Source: JBGAPI01 sp044221335
GTDB taxonomy: Bacteria; Pseudomonadota; Gammaproteobacteria; Xanthomonadales; Ahniellaceae
Direction: 5' to 3'
Assembly: GCA_044221335.1 (NCBI GenBank)
Contig: JBGAPI010000011.1
Location: 1 to 64,000, forward strand
DNA length: 64,000 nt
The notes beneath the pieces are model-generated. The model saw only the letters and a list, made by a program, of their open reading frames with translations, did no database searches and was not told the origin of the DNA. Below are positions 62,323 to 64,000 of this stretch, piece after piece (positions within the stretch are counted from its first letter, which is position 1; every line of letters begins with the position of its first letter). The translations under genes and the position numbers were made by a program.

Positions 62323-62363
62323 CATCCGGCGCAGCCGGATGCGAGGAATTCGCGCAGCGAATT
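62323..62363. repeat. Twin hairpins with GCA loops
   Basis: Two adjacent perfect hairpins: CATCCGGC-GCA-GCCGGATG (62323-62341) and AATTCGC-GCA-GCGAATT (62347-62363). Both have GCGCAGC at their centre but different outer stems. They lie between convergent amn and the lipoprotein gene, the second ending one base short of the lipoprotein stop. They could terminate both transcripts or be a paired REP-like element. Confidence 0.7.
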
Positions 62364-62364
62364 G

Positions 62365-62688
62365 CTACCAGGTGAAGGTCAAGCCCACGACCGTGGGCTC
62401 GGCCGCCCGGTCCTTCGGATTGAACTCGACACGGCAGTCGACGCCCTGCTTCGATTCCGACGCCAGGCCCTGGTCGAAGACCACGAAGGTCGAGACCTGA
62501 ATGATGTCGTCGCCGTCGTGCTTGGCCTTCGACAGCATGTCCTTCTTGTCGAGGACGAAGGTCTTGCCGCTGAGCTTCTCGCCGATCGCCCGCTCGCACG
62601 TGGCGACGGCACGGTTCTCCATGCCCTTGCCGCACCCCGCGAGGATCAGGGTGGCGCCGACTAGCGCCGTCGTGATGAGCCTCGTCAT
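62365..62688 (-). CDS. Small lipoprotein of unknown function
   Basis: 107 residues. A signal sequence with a lipobox (TTALVGATLILAGC, cysteine at ~19) is followed by GKGMENRAVATCERAIGEKLSGKTFVLDK and beta strands (DDIIQVSTFVVFDQGLASE, VDCRVEFNP, EPTVVGLTFTW). Two further cysteines in CERA and VDC could form a disulfide. No family recognised. It is a membrane-anchored periplasmic protein and stands alone. Confidence 0.85.
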   Translation of the reverse strand: MTRLITTALVGATLILAGCGKGMENRAVATCERAIGEKLSGKTFVLDKKDMLSKAKHDGDDIIQVSTFVVFDQGLASESKQGVDCRVEFNPKDRAAEPTVVGLTFTW

Positions 62689-62823
62689 AGATCCGCCTTC
62701 CCTCGAATCTGTTCACGGAGACTGCGCGCGGACGTCGTGCCCGCACGGCGGTCGCTCCGACCGTGCGGAAACTCTACACCCCCCGAAGCTGAATGTGGCG
62801 GGAGCGAAAGTTCGCCGACACGA

Positions 62824-63747
62824 TCAGTAACGCGGCACCGCCGGATCGACCTCGCGGCTCCAGGCGTCGATCCCGCCCTCGACATTGAACACCTTGCTGT
62901 GCCCCTGCGCGACGAAGTGCTCGGCGGCGCCGCGACTGGAATTGCCGTGGTGGCAGAGGAACGCGATCGGGGCGTCCTTGGGCAGCGCATTGAGCTCCGC
63001 GAGCGCGTCCTGGTCGAGCGCCTTCGCGGCCGGAAACGGGACGCGCTCGCGGTCGAACGGCGGGCGCACGTCGTACACCCGAAGATCGCCGCGACGGAGG
63101 CGCTCGGCCAGCTCGCGCACGGCCAGCGGCTGCACGCCGGCCGGCGCGTTCGGGTTGAACAGCGACAGCCCGCCCCCCTGCACCGTCTCCACCCAGTCGA
63201 TCACCAGGCCTTCGGCACGTGGCGCCGACAGCAGGTCGAGCAGCACCGGGATGCCATTGGCCTCGGCCACGATCTCGTTGCCGCTGGCCGGCTTCAGCTG
63301 GAATTGCGCGCGATAGGCCTTGTCGATGCTGAGGTGCAGCGCATCGCCTTCGGCGTCCTCCAGCGCGGCGCGGATCGCCGCCGCCGCGGCGTCGGTGATG
63401 GTCAGCGTCGGCACATGGCGCGCCGGCTCCGGCAGGCCGAGCAGGCGCTGCAGTTCGCCGCTGTTGACGCTCTCGGAAATGATGTCGGCGCCGCCGACCA
63501 GCTCGCCACGCACGTACAGCTGCGGGATGGTCGGCCAGTTGCCGTAGAGCTTGATGCCCTCGCGGATCTCCGGGTCGGCGAGCACGTCGACGCTGTGGTA
63601 GTCCTCGACCAGGCCGTTCAGCAGGCCCGCGGCGTGCGCGGAGAAGCCGCAGCGCGGCGAGTGGCGGGTGCCCTTCATGAACAGCACCACCGGGTGGGCG
63701 GCAAGCAGGGCTTCGATGCGGGAACGGGTGGCAGGGGCGAGGGACAT
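62824..63747 (-). CDS. Grx4-type glutaredoxin fused to degenerate IscA-like and rhodanese domains
   Basis: 307 residues in three parts. Residues 1-105 are a monothiol glutaredoxin with CGFS (cysteine ~33, KGTRHSPRCGFSAHA), NWPTIPQLYVRGELVGGADII following. Residues 110-200 match an A-type (IscA/HesB) fold (TLTITDAAAAAIRAAL) but lack the cysteines: where CGC should be there is only NPNAPAG. Residues 205-307 are a rhodanese with the catalytic cysteine ~265 in LCHHGNSSRG and the acidic DVRPP. CGFS glutaredoxins carry [2Fe-2S] clusters; rhodanese transfers sulfur. Joining them suggests iron-sulfur delivery or repair. This fused architecture is known from Xanthomonadales. Monocistronic. Confidence 0.88.
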   Translation of the reverse strand: MSLAPATRSRIEALLAAHPVVLFMKGTRHSPRCGFSAHAAGLLNGLVEDYHSVDVLADPEIREGIKLYGNWPTIPQLYVRGELVGGADIISESVNSGELQRLLGLPEPARHVPTLTITDAAAAAIRAALEDAEGDALHLSIDKAYRAQFQLKPASGNEIVAEANGIPVLLDLLSAPRAEGLVIDWVETVQGGGLSLFNPNAPAGVQPLAVRELAERLRRGDLRVYDVRPPFDRERVPFPAAKALDQDALAELNALPKDAPIAFLCHHGNSSRGAAEHFVAQGHSKVFNVEGGIDAWSREVDPAVPRY

Positions 63748-64000
63748 GGACGGACTCGGGTCGGGTGCCGGCGCGCGGCGTATCCGTCATTGTAGGGGGC
63801 CGCTGGCCGGGCCGCCCGTTCGAAACTCCAGGAGCGCGGACTCCCCGTCGTTGCGGGTCCGGCACGACCGCCGCGCAACAGGCGTGCGGACGGGTGCAGG
63901 CCGGGATCGCGTTGCCCGCGCCGGCCACGGCGCCCATCGTCGTGCCGGGACGGCACGACGGGTCGCCGCCGACTTCAATGCGCCGGCGCGGCCAGCAGCT
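63748..64000. other. Window end, no gene seen
   Basis: 253 bases upstream of the Grx4 fusion gene, GC-rich, with no convincing frame. The Grx4 promoter must lie here. A gene beginning beyond 64000 may own the last bases. Confidence 0.3.

Overview
The window is about 70% GC with dense, mostly non-overlapping genes on both strands. It reads as chromosome of a free-living gammaproteobacterium, most likely of the Xanthomonadales/Lysobacterales (Rhodanobacteraceae- or Lysobacter-like). That placement is inference from several traits together: an lptF-lptG pair, a short AMP nucleosidase, a three-domain Grx4-rhodanese fusion, GTAG-type REP hairpins, and many large secreted proteins ending in F-x-[D/N]-x-F-[E/D]. 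I saw no tRNA, rRNA, CRISPR array or replication origin.

Layout. 1-3200 is a lower-GC mobile-element graveyard: the 3' end of a group II intron (domains V/VI and maturase C-terminus), a cut-off IS3-type orfA, a broken beta-helix gene, a secreted esterase, a REP-associated transposase scrap and a nested palindrome. 3693-13440 holds three giant secreted proteins on the minus strand (FG-GAP propeller, beta-helix plus Ig modules, M36 metallopeptidase), divergent from a CadC-like regulator (13858-16584). 16758-19048 has an ArsR/AHSA1 pair, a DUF3667 membrane protein and a HIT hydrolase.

19090-27587 is a coherent mannan or high-mannose glycan locus. A GH92 mannosidase is divergent from a lacI-MFS permease-sugar kinase-AGE isomerase-GH47 operon whose joints are mostly 4-bp ATGA overlaps. 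LacI-type palindromes lie between the arms. The implied route is extracytoplasmic release of mannose, import, isomerisation to fructose and phosphorylation to fructose-6-phosphate.

27698-41501 contains a small membrane protein, a VOC protein, a PAS-GGDEF-EAL protein, three secreted proteins (two are a coupled paralogous pair), an SDR, a TonB-like protein, and a LysR regulator divergent from an NAD(P)-binding oxidoreductase. 41763-48446 contains a class III cyclase/ATPase/TPR protein resembling soluble adenylyl cyclase, a vanadium-haloperoxidase-like protein and a CTERM-anchored protein whose stop codon lies inside a REP hairpin. 48538-63747 is mostly housekeeping or metabolic: LldD-type oxidase, phosphatase, a WYL regulator with its target, macro domain, thioesterase, acyl-CoA ligase, SPFH protein, hybrid histidine kinase, LptF/LptG, AMP nucleosidase, a lipoprotein and Grx4-rhodanese.

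The most unusual signals are the shared C-terminal tail on five secreted proteins (candidate sorting or secretion tag), the bacterial GH47/GH92 pathway, the soluble-adenylyl-cyclase-like protein, and the hairpin repeats. Starts were chosen from ribosome-binding sites, signal peptides and overlaps; domain names are from motif recognition, not database searches.
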